64,000 nucleotides of DNA from Antedon bifida (taxonomy: Eukaryota > Echinodermata > Crinoidea > Comatulida > Antedonidae): the NCBI GenBank assembly GCA_963402885.1, contig OY727093.1, positions 16,993,036 through 17,057,035 of the forward strand, in the 5' to 3' direction. This document shows positions 1 through 11,486 of this stretch, piece after piece; positions within the stretch are counted from its first letter, which is position 1; every line of letters starts with the position of its first letter. A program made the position numbers and the translations under genes. Below the pieces are notes generated by a model. That model ran no database searches, had not been told where the DNA came from, and was given only the letters and a program-made list of their open reading frames with translations.

Positions 1-400
1 TTTACTTGCTAACCTAAGCAGATCCCACATGCCCATCCACCACCACTTTCGACTAACACCACCCCCCCCCCCACCCAATCCCTACCCCGACAATAGCCAC
101 AAAAAGATAAACTGCAACACTTTGGTCGATCATCCACTATAGAGTGTCAAATGCATGCATTCAAGCACCACCCACACTGCCGCTACCATCGCCCAACCAA
201 TAGACAGATTCAAACTCCTCCATCCCGCCCCCCTCCCCCTTTCTCAAAGCCCCCACCCACCCCAAGTTAAAAATTGCAATGCAAAAGATAGGACATGAAG
301 TTAAGTTTTTAGACACTCGCCTCCAACCCCCTAACTATTTCAAACTCCTGGATCCACCACTTTCCCCTCCCCAAAATTGAACCAATCAAAAGTCAATGAT
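1..400. other. C-rich low-complexity DNA, no gene
   Basis: The stretch is rich in runs of C and CCACC/CCCC words with no open frame of note. It looks like decayed simple sequence, and I see no gene or element boundary in it. Confidence 0.6.
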
Positions 401-429
401 ATACTCAGGTATGTTAATGCTACATAACA

Positions 430-715
430 AATATTGAAGCCCTGATGTGAAATTTCATTTCATTTAAGGTCAGCATGTAAAATATCATATTTTTTTTACT
501 GTGATGGTTGGATTCAGTATTAATTAATAATTATCTGATAATTATTTAATTTCCCTTAGTTATGCATAGCAACAGTTACTATGGTAACTAAAATTGAGAT
601 ATTCTTTAGATTTTTCATACTTATCTTATACAAATTTAAATTTGTAGATTATTAGCAGGCATGCCTTATTTGCATTTTCAAATTACCGTTTCACAAGGTC
701 ATATTCGTAAGGACT
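430..715 (+). repeat. Outlying copy of the 6.1-6.9 kb degenerate tandem repeat
   Basis: This segment has the same ordered landmarks as the array at 6070-6900: an AAGGTCA word, CTTAGTTATGCATAGCAAC, a near-palindromic GTTACTATGGTAAC, then TTTCACAAGGTCA. It lies in the same orientation as that array. It therefore looks like part of one array now separated by the roughly 4.8-5.3 kb element in between. Confidence 0.55.
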
Positions 716-726
716 TTTATTTACAG

Positions 727-1265
727 CGGGCACCTCCCGTAAGCGGCCACCTCCCTTAACGGACGCAATTTGAAAAGCCTGTTTGTTCTTCCTATCTAAT
801 TAGTGCATTTGGTACCTACCGTAAGCGGCCACCTCCCGTAAGCAGCTGCGGGCACCTTTTTATAGTAAACATGAGATTTTTTGTATGATAAATGACCTCC
901 CGTAAGCGGCCACCCGAAAATGTGATATTTATAATATGTGATATATATAAATGATGATTGCATGGACCTATGAATTAGAGGTCCATGTTTATTGTATTTC
1001 TTTATATATTAGCTTTATTTCGAAGCAGTTTTAAAAACATTACTGTGAAGAGATGAGAAAACTACACAGATTTTGACCGACCATTTTTCATATGATAAAA
1101 GCTTTTAAAATTTGTCTAAAAATGCTAAAAAATACTAAACCACCTGATTATAAAATAATAATACAATTTTTCGTTAAGAATATCGTAATATAGCCATAAT
1201 ACATGATTTTGGCCCTTTATCGGCAGAACCTCCCGTAAGGGGTCACCGCCCGTAAGCGGCCACTT
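727..1265 (+). repeat. Cluster of CCTCCCGTAAGCGGCCAC motifs
   Basis: The word CCTCCCGTAAGCGGCCAC and shortened forms recur at about 735, 830, 895, 1228 and 1245. The inverse (ACGGGAGGTTC) occurs once at 6047-6057, just outside the right inverted end of the neighbouring element. The cluster may therefore be the outer left end of that element. No coding potential is seen. Confidence 0.5.
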
Positions 1266-2497
1266 TTCCAGGTCCCGAGGATGGCCATATGGGAGCGTGC
1301 CCAAATGTTTTTACTCCGTTTAACTTGTTGTAACACAACTAGTTTAACGATTTACCGTTATATGCAAGCTAATTTAAATGGGGTTGGGCGTGTTCAGTGA
1401 GGCATATCAAGCCCTCCGTTTACTAGCTACTATGCTGTTATGATCACTCCATTGTTTAACGCGTAATTAACGGGAGACCGGACATGCCGTTCAGTGTTGC
1501 GTAACGATGATTCCAACGCGTTATTAACAGTCCTTGTTATGGTATGTTGCGTGAAATCCTATGATGACTCAAAATAACGGGTTATTAGCAGTCCGGTCAT
1601 TGTTGTTACAACGCGTTGTTAACACGATTGTTAATTCGTTTAATAGCTTTTTGGGCTCGTATGTTATGTTATAATTATATTTATTAAAATAATCATGTAT
1701 TATACTGTATCCTAGGCCTACCGTAAAATAAAAATATATATAGGCCTAGGCCTACACGGTAAAATAAAAATATATAGGTCTAAGCATACTATTTACGATC
1801 CGATTCATGGTATTTTTTAGCCTGGTACGTCGGGCGACACGTGTCTAAATTTCTAATAGCCGACTTTCACCTGAAAAAAAATACGCATTTTTGATCCCTG
1901 GATGTAACATGATATCGACGCGAATACCGCACTACAGAGAGTTAGGCCATGAACGATTCGTTAAAAGTACACCGCCAGACAATCGCGTAGCTATTGTTTA
2001 GATTACACTATAAACAATTAATAACAAAGAAAGCCTAGAAAGATAAGCTCCTCCTCTCGTTAAAATTGTTAAATAATTTTGCTTTGACTGAGCCATTTTG
2101 TGACGGTTTCAACTCTTATCCATAACATTTCATTAATTAAACAATCAAATATAGAGATTTGCACTTTAGACAATATTTTTTTTAATAATTTATTGTATCA
2201 GTTCAGACTGTGAAGAACATGGATTTCGAAAAGTACACTTTATTTAACGCCAGGAATTCTTCTCACGGAAAAAAATGTGCTGATTGCAATCTGCATAAGC
2301 AACCAAAGATCCTGTATCTTTCTGGGATTCTGCCTTTTCCCCAGATGCATTGTTATTTGTATATGACATAAAACCTCAGTACTGTGGAATGATGCTACTC
2401 TATATAGGCCTACTGTCATTCAATATTATATAACACCTAAATAAATTCCTGTTATTTGATTGGACGATTGTGGGTCACATGGCGTGCAATAGTACGC

Positions 2498-2521
2498 ACT
2501 ATTAAACGATCGTTTAATAGT
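2498..2521. repeat. Perfect 24-bp palindrome
   Basis: Each half reads ACTATTAAACGA, giving a perfect palindrome with no spacer. It lies inside the element with inverted ends. The role is unknown, but it resembles a dimeric protein-binding site. Confidence 0.6.
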
Positions 2522-3170
2522 ACTTTTTGAAACATTTTTGTGTACGAAAAAAAAAACGTTTCGCGGATGAAAAAAAATTTAGTACACAAATTACCCTATG
2601 ATATGGCTCTGTACTGGGAAATACAACAGCGCCACCTGTCGTCTGGTCTCAGTTTCATTTGTAAACACCACCGCGAGATATGCAACAGCAGCAGATATTT
2701 GTGTACGATTTGGACATATATGTACTAATTTCATTCAAAAAGGCATTTAAATTAGCTTTAGATCGTTTTTAGGATTTTGATTAATTAATGGGGACATGCC
2801 TACAAGACGTGGAATTGTTGGAAAAACCATAATTAGCCTAGATAAGTTCCAATTGTCTGTCGAAGTTTTGCCTTTCAGCCAAGCTAGTACTAGTAGGCTA
2901 CTAGGTCTAGCCTAGGCCATGCTCTATTAGGCTAGGCCTAGTCTAGGCGTTTTAGCCTTGCTAGGCCTAAGATTGTTTGGTCGTTTGTTGACATAATTAA
3001 CACTAAAGTAGGTGTGTTTATAAAATCCATATAAATATAATATTAAATATAATATTAAAAACCAAATGTTACTGTTTTTAATCAATGTGAATGAAATGTA
3101 GGCCTTTGGCTAGGGCTACCTTACCTTATTTGATTCAAATGACAAGAATCTATTTAGATGTTATATAAAA

Positions 3171-3334
3171 CAAATAATGAATGTTCTATATTCGTGTAAT
3201 GGTACAAATAATGGCATTTGGTGAATGATGAAAGGTTAATATCAACTCGGCTGTCGCCTCGTTGATATATAACCTTTCATCATTCACCTCATGCCATTAT
3301 TTGTACCATTACACTCATAAACATTCATTATTTG
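3171..3334. repeat. Long hairpin with 75-bp arms
   Basis: The arms at 3171-3246 and 3261-3334 are inverted copies with roughly 90% identity by eye, separated by a 14-nt loop. The hairpin abuts the first unit of the 81-bp array, so it may be the array's boundary or a small palindromic MITE. Confidence 0.75.
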
Positions 3335-3337
3335 TAT

Positions 3338-4735
3338 ACTATCGTCCGTTAGCTCGGCGTTTAACGGACACAAACACTCAGTAACCTGTGGAATAATTCT
3401 ATACTCTGTATGCTGTCATTCAATACTATCGTCCGTTAGATCGGCGTTTAACGGACACAAAAACTCAGTAGATTGTGGAATGATGCTACTCTACTGTAAT
3501 TCAATACTATCGTCCGTTAGATCGGCGTTTAACGGACACAAAAACTCAGTAGATTGTGGAATGATGCTACTCTACTGTAATTCAATACTATCGTCCGTTA
3601 GATCGGCGTTTAACGGACACAAAAACTCAGTAGATTGTGGAATGATGCTACTCTATTGTAATTCAATACTATCGTCCGTTAGCTCGGCGTTCAACGGACA
3701 CAACAACTCAGTAGATTGTGGAATGATGCTACTCTACTGTAATTCAATACTATCGTCCGTTAGATCGGCGTTTAACGGACACAAAAACTCAGTAACCTGT
3801 GGAATGATGCTATAATATGCTGTCATTCAATACTATCGTCCGTTAGCTCGGCGTTTAACTGACACAAAAACTCAGTAAATTGTGGAATGATTCTACTCTA
3901 TTGTAATTCAATACTATCGTCCGTTAGCTCGGCGTTTAACGGACACAAACACTCAGTAACCTGTGGAATGATGCTATACTCTATCTGTCATTTAATACTA
4001 TCGTCCGTTAGATCGGCGTTTAACGGACACAAAAACTCAGTAGATTGTGGAATGATGCTACTCTACTGTAATTCAATACTATCGTCCGTTAGATCGGCGT
4101 TTAACGGACACAAAAACTCAGTAGATTGTGGAATGATGCTACTCTACTGTAATTCAATACTATCGTCCGTTAGCTCGGCGTTTAACGGACACAAAAACTC
4201 AGTAAATTGTGGAATGATGCTACTCTATTGTAATTCAATACTATCGTCCGTTAGCTCGGCGTTTAACGGACACAAAAACTCAGTAGATTGTGGAATGATG
4301 CTACTCTACTGTAGGCCTAATTCAATACTATCGTCCGTTAGATCGGCGTTTAACGGACACAAAAACTCAGTAAACTGTAGAATGATACTACACTCTATAT
4401 AGGCCTACTGTCATTTAATAATATCGTCCGTAAACTCGGCATTTAACGGACTCAAAAACTCAGTAAAACTGTGGAATATGATGCTATATAATACTGTCAT
4501 TCAATACTATCGTCCGTTAGCTCGGCGTTTAACGGACTCAAAAACCCAGTATACTGTGGAATGATGGTATACTCTATAGGCTTATGCTGTCATTCAATAC
4601 TATCGTCCGTAAACTCGGCGTTTAACGGACACAAAAACTCAGTAAACTCCGGGAATGATGGGTATTCGAATGATGCATACTCTATATACTGTCATCTATC
4701 GCCCGTTAACTCGGCGTTTAACGGAACAACGCACT
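3338..4735 (+). repeat. 81-bp tandem array, about 17 units
   Basis: Successive units start 81 bp apart in the regular part (landmark CAATACTA at 3421, 3502, 3583) and are more variable at the edges. Each unit contains GTCCGTTA and its inverse TAACGGAC around an 8-10 nt loop, so every unit can form a short stem. Because 81 is divisible by three, one frame stays open across units and produces apparent proteins of 27-residue repeats. These are not credible genes. Decayed unit fragments lie at about 2375-2430 and 5800-5880. Confidence 0.9.
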
Positions 4736-4895
4736 GAATAGTAAATTCGCCCTTGGTTGAGAGCAAGTAGGGGAATTCCCTTTTTTGCGACGCCTCCCTA
4801 CTGCAAGAAGGCAATTGCACATTGTTTTTATATATTTATTTTATATATATACTGTATAAGTGTTTTGCCTATTACACCATTTAGGCCTAAATAGA

Positions 4896-5331
4896 AACAA
4901 TAATTGTTAATGTACACAGTTTTTTTTGTATTTTGTAATAAACATGACACCCTAGCAGCAGCATCACGGAGGCTGCCAAAAACACTGTGGTGCGTGTGTA
5001 CATCGCATCGCGGTGATAAAAAACCATGTGCTTGCTAATAACGTGACGTCATATCGCCCAAAGTTTCATCCTCTGTTTTTGGACACATTCGAGGTCAGCG
5101 ATAGTTAAAGTAATGATTTATTTACGTAATACAATAATTGTTCATGTACACAGTTTTTTTAGTATTTTGTAATAAACATGACACCCTTGCAGCAGCATCA
5201 CGGAGGCTGGCCAAAAACACTGTGGTGCGTGTTGTACATCGCTTCGCGGTGATAAAAAAAACCATGTGCTTGATAATAACGTGACGTCATATCGCCCAAA
5301 GTTTCCTCCTCTGTTTTTCGTGTTTTGGACA
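4896..5331 (+). repeat. Direct duplication, period 234 bp
   Basis: Two nearly identical copies (about 4896-5086 and 5130-5331) share CAATAATTGT, ACATGACACCCT, CAGCAGCATCACGGAGGCTG and GTGACGTCATATCGCCC. The TGACGTCA core is a full CRE palindrome, although no gene is evident nearby. The pair lies to the right of the 81-bp array within the same element. Confidence 0.85.
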
Positions 5332-6069
5332 CTGCTACTCCTCCTCGCGCGGCAACTACAGTCAGTAAATGTTTTAGCTCTAGATAGACGGCGACCGGTT
5401 TCTATATTGTTTGGTCCATACCGTCTCCATAAAGGCTATACATGCTGATACTATCGATACGACAGTCGGGGTTTTATCTGTGTTTACAATTTCGCCATTT
5501 TTTTTTTCGGTCAAGTGTACAGGGTAAAAAATAAAAAAGGAATTAACGTCAAGCATGCTAAACAAAAAATTAGTATATTATAGGAATGTTCTATAAGTTG
5601 AAAATGTTCAACAAAAATTGTGGAATTGTAGATGCTGATAATTTAATGTTGGGTAAGGTTGTTTTAACAGCATTTTTTTGCCGTCGAAATGACGGTTTAC
5701 CACATCATCTGCAGTTTCAAGGCCCTTTCTACAGCAATTGCCGTCGATCTTCATATTATTATTAGATATTATTGTATTGAACTCTGTAATGTGTGGTGTG
5801 ATATTGTCCGTTAAATGAGCGTTTAACGAATATAAAAACGATCTGTTAGGTCGGCGTTTAACGGACGAAAACAACGGACGTTGTTCTTCCGTTGTACGCG
5901 TTAGATAGTAAATTCAATTTCATTGTACAGTATTAACCACTATGATACGCTCTGCTGAGTACAGACCGCCCAACTCATTAACGTTTTGCATATTATTAAC
6001 GCATTTAAAAGTCTATTAACGGAGTAAAAACATTTGGGCACGCTCCACGGGAGGTTCAATTGTATTTAA

Positions 6070-6900
6070 AAAAACAATTATCCTTAGTTACGCATAGAAA
6101 CAGGTTCTAAGATAACATAAATAATACATTTTGACATAATTTGACCCAACAAATGACCCTTTCACAAGGTCAGACATTTTCTGGGATTCAGTAGGTAAGT
6201 AAATTTGGGAAAAGGTAGTAAAGCTATGTAACCAATTGTTTGTAGTCATGAAACCCCATATTAAAAATATTGTACTTAGTTACGTATAGAAACAGTTGCT
6301 ACAGTACACTATAGGTAAAATGTTGATGTCATTTGACCTCAATATGTAAAATATAATTTTTTTTTTCATGAAAACTCCATATTATATTTCAACAAAATTA
6401 TCCTTAGTTACGTAAACAGGTTTAAGATAACACTAAAGGTCAATTTTTTACCTTTATTCAGATTTGTCAAGACTTTCTTTCTGGGATTATTAGGATTCAG
6501 TATTTAAAGTAAATTTGGTAGTAGAAATGTAAAACTATGTAGAAAAAATATTTTCGCATAGAAACAGTTACTATGGTAAAATGTTTACCTCATTTGACCT
6601 CAAAATGAATGAATTTACAAGGTCAAGTTTGTCATCACTTTAAGAGTATTAGAATGCAGTAGAAGTAAAATTGAGCCATTTTTTACGTTTTTTTCAAAAT
6701 TAGTTTCCTTAGTTACACATAGAAATGGTTGCTAAGGTAACACTATAGGTAAAAAATGAAAATTGTTGAGAATTTTTTATGAACTATCTTGTAAATTTTG
6801 ATCAAACATTAATAGTTGTAGTAAAGTGGGGACCTGTCCTGTTTTGCATTCTGACCCCTTTTGACCTCAAATGACCTATTTACAAGGTCAGATTTTTTGG
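6070..6900 (+). repeat. Degenerate tandem array with X-box-like and AGGTCA words
   Basis: About five degenerate units of roughly 110-200 bp each carry CTTAGTTACGCATAGAAAC, a GTTGCTAAGGTAAC-like near-palindrome, and TTTGACCTCAAATGACC followed by ACAAGGTCA. The near-palindromes fit the RFX X-box pattern loosely, and the AGGTCA words are nuclear-receptor half-sites. I infer nothing about function from sequence alone. If CEP290 continues leftward, the array sits in one of its introns. Confidence 0.65.
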
Positions 6901-8765
6901 GAGGTCTTTCTGTATCTCTTTACACAAAATAGATGTAAAAATTTATAAAAACCATTGACGCAATTATTTCAAAGTTTAACATTATTTTCCATCAACTAAA
7001 TATTTCAATGCAAAATACTGTTTTTCTGGCAATTAATTGAAATAAACCTGGCAATACATTCTCCTTTTTATCTAAACTATTCGTATGACTCTAGTAGCAT
7101 TATGACAAGCCACATATACATTTTATTATTGTATTAGCCATATTTAAATTGTGTTTCATGTGTTTTGTTTGTTGATATTTTGTTTGTATTTGTTTGTATT
7201 TTTCGTATTTTCCTGGCAACACGAAACCTATGTACGAAATTTACCCCAGTGTTTTTTTCGTGATTATTGTTGACAAACCTATTGACTATCAAATTACAAA
7301 AGTTCATTGATATAAAAACACCACTTTGGAAGTTATAGGTGCGTTTATGAGGTATACTTTTATAAAAAAAATATTTTTTAAAAACACCCCTTTTTAAAAT
7401 AATGGTATCAACCAAACTCCATTTTGTAAATTTTTTTTTCTACATTAAATGGAACTCAATACATGTTGTTTACACTGCTATAAACAAAAACTGTATACTG
7501 TAAGTATTTTTGGTTAAAATAAGTATACAAACAAGTTTGTACTTTTTCACTATAGAAAATCTGTGAAAAATGGCAAAAGCATCAAAATTTGGATAATTGA
7601 CCGTTGTCATGGCAACGGAGGCTAAAAATTAAAATGAATGTTGTAGATATGCTTTTTATTGAAATGTCTATTCATGGTAAAAATTTGAGCGAAATCCATT
7701 TTTTTACATCTGCCACCAAATCTTTGATTTTTACAGACAATGGCTCTTAATTAAGGAAGGTGCGAAGTTTCATTGAAATAAAACAATTAGAATACCCTTT
7801 TGCTAAGGCGTAAACTTAGACGCCCTGTTTATTTTGTTGTTGTTGTCATTTCCTGTAACTTAACTTTTTTTTCAAAAACACTGATTGTAACAACCAAAAC
7901 TTTAGACTGAGATATCTCTGGAAGTAGACATGGTATCAAGATATTTTTTTCAGCATTTTAAATCTTGGATTATGTAGTTTCAGTATTTGTGGAAATCTCA
8001 ATTTTCAAAATTCCGACTTATGTCTGGTTTCCCTTGCAGATGCCACATTTTACGGTGAAATATCGATGTGCACAGCGTACAGAAGTACTTGCGGCAAAGA
8101 ATATTGCGTGCGCGTACACTAGTACATTATAAAGAAAGTTTGATTGATTGATTTTGGAACGAAACATCCCATAACTACGTCCTATTAATAACAATTATGT
8201 AATATTTTCAATTCATAATGCATGCTTTAATGTTGTTAATATATTGAATAGGGTATGAACAATATTAAAATAATAAAGGCAAATTATTACAAATGAAATG
8301 ATGAACGAGTCTCTGAAAATTTGTGTCAAAAACACACAGAGAGTCATATACTGTATGAAAAGAGGGGTGAATTTGTGTGTTTTTTGTATTGGTTCATGTT
8401 TTGATGTATCCTGACTTGCATGTAGGCCCTAGCATTTATTTTTTTGTTATTATAGACACACTATATATATGTTACCAAATTAATACCATTAATAAATTTA
8501 ATGACTAAAATAAAAACGGAATATAATGGAACGGAATTTCATAGACAAAAAAATCTAAAAATAATGCATGAACTACAGGAAAACGCTATGCAAAATAGAC
8601 GTGCGCGCCCTCAGCGTGCAAATTCTTTGACACAAAAATGGCTTCTAATCTTCAATGTCGTAACTCTTTATATATATGGCTCTGGGGAGCAATATTATGA
8701 ATATGCATCGTGTTTCATCTGCTCTGTGCTCGCCCTCTGAATGAAATTTTTAATACACTTTCCGT
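6901..8765. other. AT-rich non-coding DNA
   Basis: The stretch is AT-rich with homopolymer runs and only short chance frames. A near-palindrome CCGTTGTCATGGCAACGG at about 7602 resembles an RFX X-box. No exon of the neighbouring minus-strand CEP290 gene could be recognised here. Confidence 0.5.
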
Positions 8766-8910
8766 CGAGCCGTCTGTGTAGTCTAATGGATTAGACTACA
8801 GACTTTGCATGGTGGGGTTCGAATCCCATGACCAAATTCTTTTTACTTTATAATGAGAGAGATTATTTAGAGGGTTAGGTTTAGTTATATTTAGGAAGTA
8901 GTTCGGCTGT
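8766..8910 (+). mobile_element. tRNA-derived SINE, copy 1
   Basis: The head carries a good polymerase III A box (TAGTCTAATGG, 8779-8789) and a perfect B box (GGTTCGAATCC, 8816-8826). The T-stem and acceptor do not fold as a working tRNA. The body at 8859-8900 (GAGATTATTTAGAGGGTTAG and onward to AGGAAGTA) recurs at 62082-62123 behind a different tRNA-like head. This is a SINE rather than a tRNA gene. Confidence 0.7.
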
Positions 8911-8968
8911 CTTTCACGTATCTTTCAGAGAAAGTCTTTGGGAAAAAAATGTATGCGGCCCGCATTAC

Positions 8969-10131
8969 CTTTCTTGGCTGAGTCTTTTCCTTGTTCTTCT
9001 GCCATTTTATCAAGCTCATCAAGGGCAGCATCACCCTGCTCTGCCTTTATTTTCATCACAGCTCTTGTCACTTCATACAACCTCAGCATCTTTGCACCAT
9101 CAGTGTCTTCTGCTGGAGAATCAGCCTTTAAAAAAACAGAAATAAGGTTTATAGAAAAACAAAGAAAACCAAATCTGGGATCCTCCTCAATTGGCTTGTG
9201 TGTAGAAGCCAATTGATCTACTGTAGTAGTTAATGTATCTTTCAAAATAACAATTTATGTGAGGTTACTGTTTACCTGTACTTCTTGTATGGCCCTCCCT
9301 TTCCGAATATTTTGGTTCTGTTCCTAATTATATTGTATGTACTTTTTGGACAAATAAATATTACCCCTGTCATAAGAAATTTTAACACACATCCAACACC
9401 AAGTACACCATACTCGCACTAAGGTCCAATTTTATCCACAAAAGGTTGCAGATATTTTTCCAGCAAATTCTTTAACCAACTTTAAAAAAGATGAAAATGG
9501 TCATAGTGTTGTTATGTGTTGGTTGTACATGGTACATCTAGCTTTATGTGTAGCTTTTTTTTATAAACAATGAGTATAAATTCTTGTAAAATGTACCCTT
9601 TTTTCTGAAAGATTCTACAGGGGCATTCTTTTGAATCAATCCTAATATCAGTGTCAATTTTCTGGTCTATTAGGCTAGTATAACTGAGTGACTCAAATCA
9701 TAATCACAATCATACCAATGATTTGAGAAATACAGAAGCCCATTAAAAGTCTGGTGTTATTTTTTTTCTTTATTTGTTCAAAATGTATGTGAAGTATAAA
9801 TAAAACATGACCATAAGAATGTTAGGCCTATCTACATTAAATTCATTTTAGTCAGTTTTGCAAAGGATACCATTATTTTTATCTCAAATCGTGATTTGCT
9901 AATTTACAAATGGCTATAGCGTGAGTATTTTAGGTACACTTACAGGATGAGAAACTCATACTTTTTAAAATCCATATGAGGCACAATAACAGAGTTTGAA
10001 CCATGCCAACCAGTATCATTTCAAACTGTAGTACTTACTTTTTCTAGCATTTCACATAACTGATCTGCCTCCTCTTCTTCCAGTGCTTCCAAGTCTACAC
10101 CCATCAGCTGCTTCCAATTGATGGGTGCCAT
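8969..10131 (-). CDS. CEP290: CEP290 orthologue, first two coding exons (partial)
   Basis: CEP290 is a large coiled-coil protein of the ciliary transition zone and centriolar satellites. Exon 1 (10131-10039) starts at an ATG and encodes 31 residues including INWKQLMGVDLEALEEEEAD, then a consensus donor GTAAGTAC. Exon 2 (9125-8969) follows an AG acceptor in the same phase and encodes about 52 residues, including LYEVTRAVMKIKAEQGDAAL and a KMAEEQGK segment, before a GTAATG donor. From memory, the vertebrate protein begins with INWKEIMKVD and has a matching FRITQSLMKMKAQ helix about 60 residues in, so both exons align collinearly. Intron 1 spans 9126-10038. The remaining exons lie at lower coordinates; I did not find them in 1-8900, so they are probably outside the window beyond a repeat-filled intron 2. 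A large inverted repeat begins about 290 bp upstream of the start codon. Confidence 0.85.
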
Positions 10132-10416
10132 CTTGCCACGTGTGTTTCAAAAGAATAGGCCTATATCTACCAAAATACGAATATAAAAGAATGTTTAAAA
10201 AATCTGCAGTTTTATAACTATTATTTTTTTATTTGCATACAAGTGAACTAAAAAGAACCTATAAAATGAATATTGATTAGGTAACTGTATGGCCTTTTTT
10301 TATTGAAAATTTCTCTAGAGTCTAGGCCCCTAGTAGTAGGAGCCTATTAAGTATTACCCTATAGTTAGGCCTAGGCTAGTTTGTCTATAGGCCTAGTAGT
10401 AGGCCTAACTAGGCCG

Positions 10417-11486
10417 GGTCCTACTAAACACCACCAGATACCACCAGATACCTACTAGAGCAATAAATCCTACCACCAGAGAGCAGCCACCAGTTTGGAA
10501 TTGATTATTAAGGGTACATTGCAAATTTCAAAGCTTAATTCTTTCAGAAACTGATAAAAATTGAAGTTTAAAGTTGAATTTCTCGCCGTCGTATTCCAGA
10601 ACCGAATGCGTTTGAAAAACATTATAGCAACGAAACAAACGCATTCATCCGTGTCTCATGTGTATTGTATTCAACGGTCAACTATGAGGCGCTACCGATG
10701 AATTTATTTGGTCAAATAAAATCAGAAATTCGTTTCTGTACACTATAACATTTATTAAAAATAAATAAAACTTAATGCCAACTACCTTTTTTCAGTGATG
10801 GTAATCGTATGTTAAAATAGAGTAAACTCATTATAGAATAGGAATGTGGAAAGAGAAAATAAAACAGAATTTTTAACTTGATATTACCGTGTATTTTATG
10901 TCTAAAGAAATATCTGGCCACTGCACTATATGTCAGAGTGGTGAAATAGAAAATATACAACATTTTTTATTTAATTGCCAAGCTCTTAATGCTATAATTA
11001 TAAGAGAGATTGAATTAGTAAAGCTAAATAATGACCTTGAAATTTTGGATGAGACTGCAACAAAGGGAAATAATTAAAATTAATGTGCAAAAAAAATGTT
11101 ATCGTATGCTATTTGTTATGTTATCGTTACCGATTTTGACATACAAAACATGATAAAAACATAATGTCAAAAGAAAGACTAATCGCGCAATCGATTGAGT
11201 GTATTTTATGTGACTGACTAAAGTAACAAAAAAGCTGTTGAATACAATACACAAGAGACACGGATGAATGCGTTCGTTTCGTTGCTATTTAATGTTTATC
11301 AAACGCATTCGGTTCTGGAATACGACGGCGAGAAATTCAACTTTAAACTTCAATTTTATCAGTTTCTGAAAGAATTAAGCTTTGAAATTTGCAATATACC
11401 CTTAATAATCAATTCCAAACAGGTGGCTGCTCTCTGGTGGTAAGATTTATTGCTCTAGTAGGTATCTGGTAGTGTTTAGTAGGACC
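10417..11486. mobile_element. Foldback element with 260-bp inverted arms
   Basis: The left arm (10417-10680) and right arm (about 11236-11486) are inverted copies sharing GGTCCTACTAAACACCA, CTCTCTGGTGGTA and TTCTCGCCGTCGTATTCCAG. They differ by small indels. The loop of about 550 bp contains a LINE reverse-transcriptase tail fragment. Low-complexity TAGGCCTA sequence continues outside both arms. It sits in the upstream region of CEP290. Confidence 0.8.
10889..11077 (+). pseudogene. LINE C-terminal zinc-motif fragment
   Basis: The frame encodes CTICQSGEIENIQHFLFNC, which matches the C-x2-C...H-x4-C motif found after the reverse transcriptase in many non-LTR elements. Only about 60 residues remain, with no RT core. 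It lies in the loop of the foldback element, so it was either captured by the foldback or is an older insertion. Confidence 0.6.

Larger units (their letters stand above)
1291..6046. mobile_element. Non-autonomous DNA element with inverted ends and a minisatellite core
   Basis: The left end begins GGGAGCGTGCCCAAATG and continues TTTTTACTCCGTT. The reverse complement of this string ends the element at 6018-6046, so the inverted ends are about 29 bp long. Inside the left end (1320-1640) the words GTTTAACG, TTAACGCG and AACGGG recur; such subterminal repeats often serve as transposase-binding sites. The core holds an 81-bp tandem array. There is no transposase frame. Flanking inverted ACGGGAGGTTC/GAACCTCCCGT words suggest that the true ends may lie further out, near 727 and 6057. 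I could not see a clear target-site duplication, so superfamily is not assigned. A Helentron-type element with a tandem-repeat core is an alternative. Confidence 0.55.

Noticed and set aside
3480-4402. Two open frames of 111 and 171 codons with 27-residue repeats
   Set aside because: They are produced by an 81-bp tandem array whose period is divisible by three; units at the edges break the frame and no start context or homologue supports a protein.
3338-4735. CRISPR-like array of regular repeats
   Set aside because: There are no unique spacers, units are full-length tandem copies, and the window is clearly animal DNA.
7602-7619. An RFX X-box regulating CEP290
   Set aside because: It lies about 2.5 kb on the wrong side of the first exon and similar near-palindromes are frequent in the local repeats; kept only as a note.
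8501-8740. A 79-codon plus frame
   Set aside because: Low-complexity composition and no recognisable feature; sits in repeat-rich DNA.
8766-8840. A tRNA gene
   Set aside because: Good A and B boxes are present, but T-stem and acceptor pairing fail, and the following body recurs elsewhere, so it is a SINE.
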